Shown one piece after another: positions 9,100 through 18,900 of a DNA stretch of 64,000 bases. The stretch is from Pseudochelatococcus sp047501465 (GTDB lineage Bacteria > Pseudomonadota > Alphaproteobacteria > Rhizobiales > Beijerinckiaceae): assembly GCF_047501465.1 (NCBI RefSeq), contig NZ_JAZDRL010000001.1, positions 868,001-932,000 of the forward strand. The letters are read 5' to 3'. The notes below the pieces were generated by a model. It was not told where the DNA came from, ran no database searches, and saw only the letters and a program-made list of their open reading frames with translations. The position numbers and the translations under genes are program-made. Position 1 is the stretch's first letter; each line of letters starts with the position of its first letter.

Positions 9100-9816
9100 T
9101 CAATCCTGCAAACTGCTCTCCCAGCTTGCGTGCAGAACATGGGCATTGGTCTTTAAGGTTGTGATAACTGCATTAATCTCATCCGGGACAACCGCCGTAC
9201 TAATGAGCGTTGCAACAATTTCCGCCCGTTCTTCACCCATTGCTACCAATGCAATATTGCCCACCGGATATTCTGCGGCCTCCAGCGCCTCCAACAGGAA
9301 AGCCCGAACCTCTGGCACGTGCCTGCGCATGGCCGTTACGCGCACCTCGTAGGTCGCCTCGCCTTGTTCTTCATTGATGGGGATGCGATTGATTGCATTG
9401 ACGAGGGGGCGCAGCATTGTATTGGCAACAAGCACAAACAATGTAAGCAAGCCGGCTTCTGCGATCATATCCGTACCGGCGCACGCCCCTACTGCTGCGG
9501 CACACCATAATGTTGCTGCCGTGTTAAGGCCCCGAACATTGAGCCCCTCTTTCATAATGACACCGGCACCAAGAAAGCCGATACCCGAGACTACATAGGC
9601 AATAACGCGCACAGCCTCGACACTGCCCGCCAGGCGATGTGCGAGATCAACAAATCCTGCCGCACCGAGTGTAACCAGCACAACGGTCCGCAGCCCTGCC
9701 GTGCGCTGACGATATTGACGCTCAACCCCAATCACCGTGCCAAAAACGAAAGCAGCAGAAAAGCTAATAATGGAATCAAGGAAAGGTAAGAAATTGAAGC
9801 TATTTACAAATTGCAT
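9100..9816 (-). CDS. mgtC: MgtC/SapB family protein
   Basis: The protein has an N-terminal membrane domain with the MgtC signature: GTVIGVERQYRQRTAGLRT near residue 30, then GIGFLGAGVIMKEG and RGLNTAATLWCAAAVGA. A soluble C-terminal domain of about 90 residues follows, as in full-length MgtC. MgtC proteins promote survival under low Mg2+ and inside host cells and, where studied, act on the F-type ATP synthase. The ATG at 9816 is preferred; an in-frame GTG at 9843 lacks a binding site. The 5' untranslated stretch up to about 10,000 shows no leader I could identify. This is the second MgtC-domain gene in the window and the only one with the classical architecture. Confidence 0.9.
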   Translation of the reverse strand: MQFVNSFNFLPFLDSIISFSAAFVFGTVIGVERQYRQRTAGLRTVVLVTLGAAGFVDLAHRLAGSVEAVRVIAYVVSGIGFLGAGVIMKEGLNVRGLNTAATLWCAAAVGACAGTDMIAEAGLLTLFVLVANTMLRPLVNAINRIPINEEQGEATYEVRVTAMRRHVPEVRAFLLEALEAAEYPVGNIALVAMGEERAEIVATLISTAVVPDEINAVITTLKTNAHVLHASWESSLQD

Positions 9817-10009
9817 CTCGATGATTTCCCATCCATTCTGCACGCATACGCAAAAGCGTCATGCATAGTGACACAGGACATAGCAGAGACGAGAGAAACT
9901 TTTATAACTGCTCATGCATATTGAAAACACCTTGAATGGGGTGCCTCTCAAAATACTTTTCATGCAAGAATAAATTTCTTATTATAAATCACCCGAGTGC
10001 CGCGCCGCT

Positions 10010-10234
10010 TTACATACTGCAACCTACCCGTTTCTTTGCGGCCTCAACTTGCGCCCGCGATCGACATACGCTTTCACATGGGATGCCATCATTGTCGCCA
10101 TCAGCGCGCGCGTAACCGTTGCACCACATTTCAACGGCCTCATCGCAATTGCGCGCCTGTTTGCAGCTTGCAGCATGGGCTGCTGCGGACATCATAATTA
10201 TGGCCGATACTACTGCCATGATAAGCTTATGCAT
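10010..10234 (-). CDS. Small secreted excalibur calcium-binding domain protein
   Basis: From the ATG at 10234, which has GGGAG five bases upstream, this encodes about 74 residues. A signal peptide (hydrophobic, ending near SAAAHAA) is followed by an excalibur domain with the calcium-loop motif DGDNDGIPCE and paired cysteines. Excalibur domains occur on exported nucleases and on short secreted proteins. The gene starts 15 bases after the stop of the nuclease gene on the same strand, so the two are very likely co-transcribed and may work together in the envelope or outside the cell. Confidence 0.85.
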   Translation of the reverse strand: MHKLIMAVVSAIIMMSAAAHAASCKQARNCDEAVEMWCNGYARADGDNDGIPCESVCRSRAQVEAAKKRVGCSM

Positions 10235-10249
10235 TAACGCTCCCATATT

Positions 10250-10924
10250 CTATCCGCGCGGAGGCCGCCACCCTGCTGCTTTTGCTTCCTCTTCAGAGCA
10301 AAACCATCGTTCACCCCGGCTCTCATCAATCACCGTGCGTGCATAATCGATAGACCCTGGAATATGATAGACTGCACCGGCACTAGAGATATTTCCCTTT
10401 ATCGAGCACTCTCTGCTGGTTCCGCCTCCTTGCTCTGACGTCAGACGCTTTCCCTTCCGCCATTCCCAAGGCAGCACAAATTGCCCGGCCCATAACCCGC
10501 GTTTGGCGGATTGTGCCTCTTTTTCTTCAGTTGCATACATGTCATTGGAATATCTTCTAAAATCGGCTGCCCATCCCAGACGCACCATTTCGCGGTTAAT
10601 TTCACGCCCATGGGAATGGCAGATGGCAATTATTCGGCCATATCGATCACGACCAGTTTCCGTGCAGCTGACTGTACCATTACGGCCAATCAAATTGCTT
10701 AAGGCATCCGCAGATCGGGTTCCGCACAAGTAATGCCTACCATGATCATCATCGCATATCTGCTTACCTTCAGGCGCATCAATACCATGCAACCTAATAC
10801 GGCTCTCTACGCCCTCTACGGCAATGGTATCGCCATCAATTACATTGGCACGCCCAGCAACATCTTTGGCCTTCACGGGAGCGATTGATGCTACCAATAC
10901 CAAGGTGATTATAAGCTTCTGCAT
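10250..10924 (-). CDS. Secreted thermonuclease (SNase) family protein
   Basis: The 224-residue product begins with a signal peptide (MQKLIITLVLVASIAPVKA). The staphylococcal-nuclease-like domain follows, with VIDGDTIAV, RIRLHGIDAPEGKQ and DRYGRIIAIC, which hold the calcium-binding aspartates and active-site arginine. MVRLGWAADFRRYSNDMY completes the fold. The last ~60 residues form a cysteine-containing module (GERWFCSEEEAKAAGWR) common behind such nuclease domains in alphaproteobacteria. An upstream in-frame start at 10981 is rejected because it would bury the signal peptide. It probably degrades nucleic acid in the periplasm or outside the cell. Confidence 0.9.
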   Translation of the reverse strand: MQKLIITLVLVASIAPVKAKDVAGRANVIDGDTIAVEGVESRIRLHGIDAPEGKQICDDDHGRHYLCGTRSADALSNLIGRNGTVSCTETGRDRYGRIIAICHSHGREINREMVRLGWAADFRRYSNDMYATEEKEAQSAKRGLWAGQFVLPWEWRKGKRLTSEQGGGTSRECSIKGNISSAGAVYHIPGSIDYARTVIDESRGERWFCSEEEAKAAGWRPPRG

Positions 10925-11027
10925 TAGGCCAGTAATCTTGCATATTGATTCTAGCGTGAGTGTAACATTATTGTCGAACAATACGACATAGCTGCCGATT
11001 GCTTGAGAAATTTATGATTGAGATAAG

Positions 11028-11112
11028 TGGTGCGGGTGGTCGGAATCGAACCGACACTCCTTTCGGAACCGGATTTTGAGTCCGGCGCGTCTACCAGTTC
11101 CACCACACCCGC
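11028..11112 (-). tRNA. tRNA-Leu (anticodon CAA)
   Basis: The acceptor arms GCGGGTG and CACCCGC pair, followed by discriminator A and an encoded CCA. The D arm contains GAACTGGTAGACGC. The anticodon stem CCGGA/TCCGG closes the loop CTCAAAA, giving anticodon CAA. A long variable arm (TTCCGAAAGGAG) is present, as expected for a class II leucine tRNA, and the T arm is GTCGGTTCGATTCCGAC. Confidence 0.96.
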
Positions 11113-11337
11113 ACAGGTGTCACAGTTTCGTGCTACTCATTACGAGCGCTAAACGAATCCATCATGGACAGAAGTGGCTTTTGCCATAGAAACACACTCA
11201 AAGTCCAGCCCTATCGCACACGATCCACAGGCTGCTACTGTGACAATTGCACATAGAGATTAGCTGCATTTATTTCTCTCACCTTGCATTTTCCCTCTTC
11301 TGGATGGAAAGTGCCTTGGTTCAAGGGAGAAACGCTT

Positions 11338-12048
11338 ATGGCGATTAATAAAGTTTATCCTGATGCACGTGCAGCCTTGCAGGGACTGCTGCGCGATGGC
11401 ATCACAATTATGTCGGGCGGCTTCGGGCTGTGCGGCATTCCTGAAAAACTTATCGATGCAATTGTTGAGAGCGGCGTCAAAGATCTGACAATCATCTCCA
11501 ACAATTGCGGCATCGACGGCGCTGGCCTTGGCAAGTTGCTGGACAATGGTCAGATCCGCAAGATGATCTCTTCCTATGTCGGTGAGAACAAGCTGTTTGC
11601 CGAGCAATATCTCTCTGGCAAGCTTGAGCTTGAGTTTAATCCGCAAGGCACCCTGGCTGAACGCATTCGCGCTGGCGGCGCCGGTATTCCTGCTTTTTTC
11701 ACCAAAACCGGCGTTGGCACGCTAGTTGCTGAAGGCAAGGAAGAACGCATTTTCGATGGCGAATCCTATATCATGGAACGTGCGTTGAAAGCTGATCTGG
11801 CGATCGTCAAGGCGCAAAAAGGGGATACCGAAGGTAACCTCATTTACAATAAAACAGCACGCAACTTTAATCCGGAAATGGCCACAGCAGCCACAATTAC
11901 CGTTGCCGAAGTTGAAGAACTGGTTGATGTCGGCGGCATTGATCCTGATGCGGTTCATACGCCTGGTATTTTTGTGTCACGCATTATTCACGGCACCAAT
12001 TATGAAAAGCGCATTGAGCGGGTAACAACCCGTCCGCGCGCGTCCTGA
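11338..12048 (+). CDS. scoA: Succinyl-CoA:3-ketoacid CoA-transferase subunit A
   Basis: The ATG at 11338 follows GGGAGA and gives a 236-residue product. It matches the alpha subunit of 3-oxoacid CoA-transferases: GLLRDGITIMSGGFGLCGIPEK near residue 20, the TIISNNCGIDGAGLGKLL block and YVGENKLFAEQYLSG. Together with subunit B it moves CoA from succinyl-CoA to acetoacetate, for ketone-body or poly-hydroxybutyrate breakdown. Subunit B starts 12 bases downstream, so the pair is one operon. A longer start 54 bases upstream in frame lacks support. Confidence 0.94.
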   Translation: MAINKVYPDARAALQGLLRDGITIMSGGFGLCGIPEKLIDAIVESGVKDLTIISNNCGIDGAGLGKLLDNGQIRKMISSYVGENKLFAEQYLSGKLELEFNPQGTLAERIRAGGAGIPAFFTKTGVGTLVAEGKEERIFDGESYIMERALKADLAIVKAQKGDTEGNLIYNKTARNFNPEMATAATITVAEVEELVDVGGIDPDAVHTPGIFVSRIIHGTNYEKRIERVTTRPRAS

Positions 12049-12060
12049 AGGAGAGAAACC

Positions 12061-12705
12061 ATGGCATGGACACGCGAACAGATGGCCGCACGCGCCGCAA
12101 AAGAGCTGCAGGATGGTTTTTACGTCAACTTAGGGATTGGCATTCCAACCCTTGTTGCCAATTACATTCCTGATGGCATCACCGTTAATCTGCAAAGCGA
12201 AAACGGCATGCTTGGCATGGGCCCCTTCCCTTATGAAGGCGAGGAAGATGCCGATCTTATCAACGCTGGCAAGCAAACCATTACGGCATTGCCGCAATCA
12301 AGCTTTTTCAGCTCGGCTGCCAGCTTTGCAATGATTCGTGGTGGACACATTGATCTTTCAATTTTGGGTGCCATGCAGGTATCCGAAAAGGGCGATCTGG
12401 CTAACTGGATGATCCCTGGCAAGATGGTCAAGGGCATGGGTGGCGCGATGGACCTCGTTGCGGGCGTCAAGCGCGTTGTGGTGGTGATGGAACACACTGC
12501 CAAGGGAGAGCCCAAGGTGCTTAAGGAATGCGATCTTCCACTTACCGGTAAAGGCGTGGTGGACTTAATCATCACTGACCTTGCGGTTTTTGAGGTGCAG
12601 CCGGACGGCTTACTGCTGACAGAACTGGCAGATGGCATCACTCTTGAAGAAGTGAAAGCGAGCACGGCTGCATCCTTCAAGGTGGCCCAAAATCTCGCTG
12701 CCTGA
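12061..12705 (+). CDS. scoB: Succinyl-CoA:3-ketoacid CoA-transferase subunit B
   Basis: This 214-residue protein is the beta subunit. The catalytic glutamate lies in the motif LQSENGMLGMGPFP near residue 50. The GGHIDLSILGAMQV and ANWMIPGKMVKGMGGAMDLV blocks are also typical. AAGGAG sits immediately upstream of the ATG. It forms the active enzyme with the preceding subunit. After the stop a weak inverted repeat (arms at 12745-12752 and 12776-12783) may end the transcript. Confidence 0.95.
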   Translation: MAWTREQMAARAAKELQDGFYVNLGIGIPTLVANYIPDGITVNLQSENGMLGMGPFPYEGEEDADLINAGKQTITALPQSSFFSSAASFAMIRGGHIDLSILGAMQVSEKGDLANWMIPGKMVKGMGGAMDLVAGVKRVVVVMEHTAKGEPKVLKECDLPLTGKGVVDLIITDLAVFEVQPDGLLLTELADGITLEEVKASTAASFKVAQNLAA

Positions 12706-12744
12706 AGTAGCCTCGATCATAGGCTATATTCGTATAATAACGAC

Positions 12745-12783
12745 ACCTGGTCGGAAGTCTTTATATAAGGGAGCTGACCAGGT
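12745..12783 (+). terminator. Inverted repeat downstream of scoB, weak terminator candidate
   Basis: ACCTGGTC and GACCAGGT pair perfectly across a 23-base loop, followed only by a short T run. The long loop makes it a poor intrinsic terminator, and it might instead be a protein-binding site. Its position 40 bases after scoB is the main argument. Confidence 0.35.
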
Positions 12784-12903
12784 TTCAAAAACTTCATTTG
12801 AGCATGATTTTGTATCTGACACTGCTTGCGAAGCTTAAATCACGGCGGTATAACCCAACATTATCGACGTGCTCATTATATTGTTAGCAGCACGCTGAAA
12901 TAT

Positions 12904-12980
12904 CGGAGTGTAGCGCAGTCTGGTAGCGCACCTCGTTCGGGACGAGGGGGTCGGAGGTTCGAATCCTCTCACTCCGACCA
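12904..12980 (+). tRNA. tRNA-Pro (anticodon CGG)
   Basis: The 77-base gene starts CGGAGTG and ends CACTCCG plus discriminator A and encoded CCA. The anticodon stem CTCGT/ACGAG holds the loop TCGG with anticodon CGG, and the T arm is GGAGGTTCGAATCCTC. It lies just upstream of the IS3-family element and phage remnant, so it is a candidate integration site, but no second copy of its 3' end was seen. Confidence 0.95.
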
Positions 12981-13267
12981 ATGATTTCAAAGCCTTACCC
13001 CGCACCTGTCTTTTCCACGGGATGCATTGCAGGACACATTCCCCTTCTCTCCCTAACTGCTCTTCCTGCTTGCACCTCTAATAAAGCGATAGCAAAACAA
13101 GAACAAATCAAATGCAATGAATTTCTCCCAACCTCTTGAACTGAGGGCATTATGCCTTCACTGCCGCTATCAGTTTTTTCATATCTCCAATGCCTCGCTC
13201 ACCTGGTCTTCCCCTGAAAAGTGATCCTTCTTGAAGTATGGCTATTGAGCCGAGGAAGTATATTGAA

Positions 13268-13546
13268 ATGGCAGGGAAAAGAGACAAGGCAGAAGAGATC
13301 GTCACGAAGCTGCGTCAGGTTGACGTGCTGAATGCGCAGGGAAAATCGATGGCGGAGGCGATCCGGTCGATAGGCGTGACGGAAGTTACATACTACCGGT
13401 GGCGGTCTGAATACGGCGGTTTGAAGGGCGACCAGGTCAAGCGGCTGAAAGAACTGGAAGCAGAGAATACCCGGCTCCGGCGTGCGGTTTCCGATCTCAT
13501 GCTGGACAAGATGATTTTGGCGGAGGCCGCCAAGGGAAACTTCTAA
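13268..13546 (+). CDS. IS3-family transposase OrfA
   Basis: From the ATG at 13268 (GAGGAAG upstream) the 92-residue protein carries a helix-turn-helix (SMAEAIRSIGVTEVTYYRWR) followed by a leucine-zipper-like segment (RLKELEAENTRLRRAVSDL), the standard OrfA layout. Near its end the sequence GGAAACTTCTAA allows a -1 frameshift into orfB, as IS3 elements use to make the OrfAB transposase. OrfA itself appears intact. Confidence 0.9.
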   Translation: MAGKRDKAEEIVTKLRQVDVLNAQGKSMAEAIRSIGVTEVTYYRWRSEYGGLKGDQVKRLKELEAENTRLRRAVSDLMLDKMILAEAAKGNF

Positions 13547-14428
13547 GCCCCGCCCGCCGCCGCGCCTGCGTGGATCATGTCATCGAGGAACTGGGCGTGC
13601 CCGAGAGACGGGCCTGCCGGGTTCTCGGGCAGCATCGTTCGATGCAGCGCAAGATCGCCAAGACCCCGGATGATGAAGCGGAATTGACCGCCGACATCAC
13701 GGCGCTCGCTTTCCAGTATGGCCGCTATGGCTATCGCCGCATCACTGCCGATGCTGCACCAGGCTGGCTGGATCGTGAACGTCAAGCGGGTCGAACGCAT
13801 CTGGCGGCGGGAGGGGCTGAAGGTGCCGCACAGGCAACCCAAACGCGGTCGGCTGTGGTTGAACGACAGCTCGTGTGTCCGGCTTCGACCGGAATGCCCC
13901 AATCATGTCTGGTCCTACGACTTCGTCGAGGATCGCACACACAATGGCAGGAAAATCCGCATGCTCAATGTTATCGACGAGTTCACCCGCGAATGCATTG
14001 CCATCAGGGTTGAGAGAAAGCTGAAGGCCGTCGATGTCATCGACGTGCTTTCCGACCTGTTCATCCTGCGCGGCGTCCCGGCGCATATTCGTTCTGACAA
14101 CGGCCCGGAGTTCATCGCCAAGGCATTACGGGAGTGGATCGCGGCGGTGGGAGCCAGGACGGCCTACATCATGCCGGGCAGTCCGTGGGAAAACGGCTAT
14201 TGCGAGAGCTTCAATTCGAAGCTCCGAGACGAACTGCTCAACGGTGAAATCTTCTACACGCTCAAGCAGGAAAAGATCATCATCGAAAACTGGCGACGTC
14301 ACTATAACACCGTGCGGCCCCACTCATCGCTGGGCTACAAGCCACCATCCCCCGAAACGACCACTTGGCCTCGCCAGAACGGAACGGCTTCAACACCAGC
14401 GGTGGCCAGCAGGCCAAGCATGCACTAA
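13536..14428 (+). pseudogene. IS3-family transposase OrfB, broken by a one-base insertion
   Basis: OrfB reads in the -1 frame relative to orfA from about 13536. It shows the N-terminal helix-turn-helix region (VPERRACRVLGQHRS) up to RYGYRRITA. An extra C at 13748 or 13749 then throws it out of frame. The remainder continues in another frame from about 13750 and includes the retroviral-integrase-like core: YDFVED, RSDNGPEF and PWENGYCESFNSKLRDE hold the DDE residues. The catalytic domain is intact but separated from the N-terminus, so the element is probably not autonomous unless the shift is a sequencing error. Confidence 0.85.
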
Positions 14429-14463
14429 TATTCCAACCGGATCACCCCATGGGGGAAGACCCA

Positions 14464-14660
14464 AAGCATATATCAAGATTAGGCGTTGCGGCAGCGGGCA
14501 CCGCGTAAGCCGCCACCCCCAATGCCGCCGTGGACTTCAACAATCTGGTGGTGCGGACTGGCAGAATGAAGCCATCACGCTTTGGCGCAAACAGCTCTGG
14601 TCCGCGCTCACCCACCAGATAGGCGCCACCTGCCGCACCAAGCGGCCCGCCGCCTGTCAA
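14464..14660 (-). pseudogene. Phage tail tape-measure protein remnant
   Basis: On the minus strand a short frame contains TGGGPLGAAGGAYLVGERGPELFAP. The GERGPELF segment is a hallmark of the C-terminal region of phage tail tape-measure proteins. No other phage gene is recognisable nearby, an in-frame stop lies just upstream, and the IS end cuts it off. It is the residue of a lost prophage. Confidence 0.6.
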
Positions 14661-14833
14661 CTGGTGGACAGATTACGCTCGACACCACTTCCGAGATCAG
14701 GCTGCTATTGCCGCTTTGCTAGGGTTGTTATCCGGCAAGCACAACTTCGGAATGTCAGAACACAAAACGCAAGAAGCGTAATGGCACTGAGATAATCCCA
14801 CAGGAAGCGCCTCAACCGGAAACAGACTTCTGC

Positions 14834-15990
14834 AAACGGTGATCCATATTCTCGTTGATGCTGATGCCTGCCCTGTGAAGGAAGAGATCTACAAGGTCGC
14901 CTTCCGTCACCAGGTGCCGGTGACGATCGTGAGCAATAGTCCCATGCGCATCCCTGCGCATGGGCTGGTTAACAGCGTCGTTGTCAGTGCCGACTTTGAT
15001 GCGGCTGATAACTGGATCGCCGAGCGCGCGGGCACCAATATGGTTTGCATCACAGCTGATATTCTACTTGCCGACCGCTGCTTGAAGGCCGGCGCGGTCA
15101 CCATCGCGCCCAATGGCAAACTTTTCACCAACAACTCCATTGGCGGAGCGGTTGCAATGAGAGCGCTTATGGCTGATCTGCGTGCTAATGGTGATGCAAT
15201 CGGCGGCCCTCCTCCTTTCAGCAAGAGCGATCGCTCACGCTTCCTCTCGGCGCTTGACCAGGCGCTTGTCCATCTGCGGCGCAAGGCATAGGACCGCACT
15301 TGCAAGCTCCCATGCCTGATCGATCATCAGGTATCAATGTCTGGACGTTGTTGCAGCCGATCCGCCTTCTGCCACGACTTCACAGACAGAAACCATTGGA
15401 TATAACGCATTCCCCTTATCAGCCACCATTCCCCCGCTAGGGCTGGAACACCTGTAAGCGATAGATTTACCCAACGTGACGATTCCTGTTCCGCCATCAT
15501 TATTATCTGCATCGTCTGGCGCGAGCAGGCTCGGGTCAACCCACACATAAACCACCTGATCCGTGTTATGCGTTGATTGTACATGGGCACGTTGGGCACG
15601 CTCCGTAGCCACGGCCACTTCAGCCGGCCTCTTCTCGCTTGTGCTTTCCTTTGTGCCTGTACCGCCCTTATTCTCGCTATCCTTGCCGCCCTCTTCTGCT
15701 TTGGCAACGATTGCCAACGTACCACCAGACGTAAGGCGAAGATCATAATTGCCGCCAGCAGAAAGATTCCCCAGCGTGATGAAACGATTGCCTGGGGCGT
15801 CACTGCCCTCAAAGGATAATCCTCCGCTCAGCAAGGAAACACCATCATCACCCTTCCAGCCAGAGGGCGTAAAGGCGATCTCGTAGTCTGACTGCCCCAC
15901 TATCCGCGTCTGCCCCGCAACAGGAGAAACAGCTAACGTTGCCTTGATAATCTCACCCGAAGTGCGGAAATCAAACGAACTCATCGTGTA
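14834..15990. repeat. Segmental duplication, copy 1 (yaiI plus haemagglutinin 3' end)
   Basis: This segment is repeated almost exactly at 26056-27136. The shared part begins at the bases just before the yaiI GTG start and runs through yaiI into the 3' part of the haemagglutinin gene. The two YaiI proteins are identical. Copy 2 lacks 76 bases found here around 15712-15795. The near-identity means the duplication is recent or maintained by recombination. Confidence 0.9.
14839..15291 (+). CDS. yaiI: YaiI/YqxD family (UPF0178, DUF188) protein, duplicate copy
   Basis: The 150-residue protein starts at GTG (14839) with the family motif ILVDADACPVK. It also shows VSNSPMRIPAH, the DNWIAERA block and ITADILLADRCLKAGA. 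The fold is PIN-like and its biochemical role is unsettled. It is identical to the copy at 26061. That copy overlaps the end of a DEAD-box helicase gene, whereas this one lies directly after decayed phage sequence with no evident promoter. It is therefore probably the transplanted copy and may be silent. Confidence 0.88.
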   Translation: MIHILVDADACPVKEEIYKVAFRHQVPVTIVSNSPMRIPAHGLVNSVVVSADFDAADNWIAERAGTNMVCITADILLADRCLKAGAVTIAPNGKLFTNNSIGGAVAMRALMADLRANGDAIGGPPPFSKSDRSRFLSALDQALVHLRRKA

Positions 15991-18900
15991 GTTGCTGGCA
16001 GCAGCACCATGCAAAACATAGCGCCCGGAAATGGTGGTAGCTTCTGCGACATTCGCGCTGTTGTATCTGGTGTCAGTGAGATCCAGTACGACCCTCCCAA
16101 AATCAGAGGCCAGAACGCCATCCAGCGCGCCATCCGACAGCTTCGCAGCCAACACCGTGCCGTCATACTCCCGCTCGGTCACAACCTGCCCAGGGCTCAG
16201 GATATTCAACTGCTTGGGCGTAATGGTCGCTATCGCACTGAAGGCGCTGTCGGACAACATATAGTTTCCGGCACTCGCACCGCTCAAGCTGTAGGTACCA
16301 TTCACCTTAATGCCAGCAGCGGCATTGGCGCTGGCATAGGCAGCTGTCAACGAAACTGCAACATCATCCGCTCCAATAACACCTGCCCCCACCGTACCAT
16401 TGCTGGTCACGAGGATCTTTGTGCTGCCATCATAGATCCGGCTTGTCTGCACCGTCCCACCTGTCACCGTCAAGATGGCGGGCGTAATGGTGAGGTTGGT
16501 GCCAGTATAGCTAATCGTATAATTGCTACCTGCCGCCAGCGAACCCTTGTTGATCGCATAGACACCGACATTCTCACCCCCCTCACGAGCCAAAGAGCCC
16601 GTAATGGCAGAAGCCGTATCACCGCTGACAAGACCGGAATAAGTATAGCTCAGCGCTGGATCAGCATTACCATAGACCTTTGATTGGGCGCTCGCTGTAA
16701 TCGTCAGCGTGACAGGTGTGATGTTACCCGCAGCGCTGAAGACGCTGGAAGCAAGCTGATAGTTCCCAGCAGAAGCACCACCCAGCACATAGGTGCCTGT
16801 GATCGTGTTCGCCGTTGCGACATCCTGGCTGTTATAGGCCGTGCCCGTCAGGCCAAGCGTTACACTATCGCCGCCGATAACGCCCGCACCCAGCACACCA
16901 TCCGTCAGCTTCGCTGCAGCTGTCGTGCCGTCATATACGCGGCTCGTTGTCACCGTCCCCGCTGTCGCGATCGTCAACGTGACAGGGGTGATGCTGCCAG
17001 CAACACTAAAGGCGCTGGAAGCCAGCTGATAGTTCCCGGCCGAAGCGCCACCCAGCACATAGGTGCCCGTGATCGTGTTCGCCGTTGCAACGTCCTTGCT
17101 GTTATAGGCCGCACCCGTCAGGCCAAGTGTCACACTATCGCCGCCGATGACACCCGCACCCAGCACGCCATCCGTCAGCTTCGCTGCAGCTGTCGTGCCG
17201 TCATATACGCGGCTTGTTGTAACCGTTCCTTGCGTCGCGATCGTCAAAGTGACAGGCGTGATGTTGCCCGCAGCGCTGAAGGCGCTGGAAGCAAGCTGGT
17301 AGTTCCCAGCCGAGGCTCCACCCAGCACATAGGTGCCCGTGATCGTGTTCGCCGTTGCGACATCCTGGCTGTTATAAGCCGTACCCGTCAGGCCAAGCGT
17401 TACACTATCGCCGCCCAACACACCGCCCAGCACGCCATCCGTCAGCTTTGCTGCGGCCGTCGTGCCGTCATATACACGGCTCGTTGTCACCGTCCCCGCT
17501 GTCGCAATCGTCAACGTCGCTTTGGTGATGTTGCCCGCAACACTGAAGGCGCTGGAAGCAAGCTGATAGTTCCCAGCAGAAGCACCACCCAGCACATAGG
17601 TGCCTGTGATCGTGTTCGCCGTTGCGACATCCTTGCTGTTATAGGCTGTGCCCGTCAGGCCAAGCGTTACACTATCGCCGCCGATCACACCGCCCAACAT
17701 ACCGTCCGTCAGCTTCGCCGCAGCTGTCGTGCCGTCATATACACGGCTTGTTGTCACCGTCCCGGCTGTCGCAATCGTCAACGTGACAGGCGTGATGTTG
17801 CCCGCAACGCTGAAGGCGCTGGAAGCAAGCTGGTAGTTCCCGGCAGAAGCGCCACCCAGCACATAGGTGCCTGTGATCGTGTTCGCCGTTGCGACATCCT
17901 TGCTGTTATAGGCCGTACCCGTCAGGCCAAGCGTCACACTATCGCCGCCGATGACGCCCGCACCCAGCACGCCGTCCGTCAGCTTCGCTGCAGCTGTCGT
18001 GCCGTCATCACACGGCTCGTTGTCACCGTCCCGGCTGTCGCGATCGTCAGCGTGACAGGCGTGATGTTGCCCACAACGCTGAAGGCGCTGGAAGCAAGCT
18101 GATAGTTCCCGGCCGAAGCGCCACCCAGCACATAGGTGCCTGTGATCGTGTTCGCCGTTGCGACGTCCTTGCTGTTATAGGCCGTACCTGTCAGGCCAAG
18201 CGTTACACTATCGCCGCCCAACACACCGCCCAGCACGCCGTCCGTCAGCTTCGCTGCAGCTGTCGTGCCGTCATACACACGGCTTGTTGTCACCGTCCCC
18301 GCTGTCGCAATCGTCAACGTCGCTTTCGTGATGTTGCCCGCAACACTAAAGGCGCTGGAAGCCAACTGGTAGTTCCCGGCAGAAGCGCCCCCCAGCACAT
18401 AGGTGCCCGTGATCGTGTTCGCCGTTGCGACATCCTTGCTGTTATAGGCCGTACCCGTCAGGCCAAGCGTTACACTATCGCCGCCGATAACGCCCGCACC
18501 CAGCACGCCATCCGCCAGCTTTGCTGCAACTGTCGTGCCGTCATACTCACGGCTTGTTGTCACCGTTCCTTGCGTCGCAATCGTCAACGTCGCTTTGGTG
18601 ATGTTGCCGGCAACGCTGAAAGCGCTGGAGGCCAACTGGTAGTTCCCGGCCGAAGCGCCACCCAGCACATAGGTGCCCGTGATCGTGTTCGCCGTTGCGA
18701 CATCCTTGCTGTTATAGGCTGTACCCGTCAGGCCAAGCGTCACACTATCGCCGCCGATCAGCACCCGCACCCAGCACGCCATCCGTCAGCTTCGCTGCAG
18801 CTGTCGCTGCCGCCATATACGCTGTGCTCGTTGTCACCGTTCCTTGCGTCGCGATCGTCAGCGTCGCTGAGGCGTGATGTTGCCGGCAACACGCCGAAGG

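Larger units (their letters stand above)
13204..14462 (+). mobile_element. IS3-family insertion sequence with terminal inverted repeats
   Basis: A ~1.26-kb element is bounded by imperfect inverted repeats. The left end reads GGTCTTCCCCTGAAAAGTGA and the right end, on the other strand, reads GGTCTTCCCCCATGGGGTGA; both continue into TCC. Inside are orfA and a frameshifted orfB of the IS3 type. The element is visibly richer in G+C than the flanks, consistent with arrival from elsewhere. No convincing target-site duplication was seen. It lies against a phage tape-measure fragment. Confidence 0.85.

Noticed and set aside
9844..10009. Possible Mg2+-responsive leader upstream of mgtC
   Set aside because: No proline-rich leader peptide or paired hairpins could be recognised.
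12904..12980. tRNA-Pro as an integration site flanked by att repeats
   Set aside because: No second copy of the tRNA 3' end was found in the following 2 kb, so an integrated element cannot be delimited.
16684..18102. A 472-codon open frame on the plus strand antisense to the adhesin repeats
   Set aside because: It is a by-product of the codon pattern in the tandem repeats on the other strand; its protein is Arg/Cys-rich nonsense repeating with the same period.
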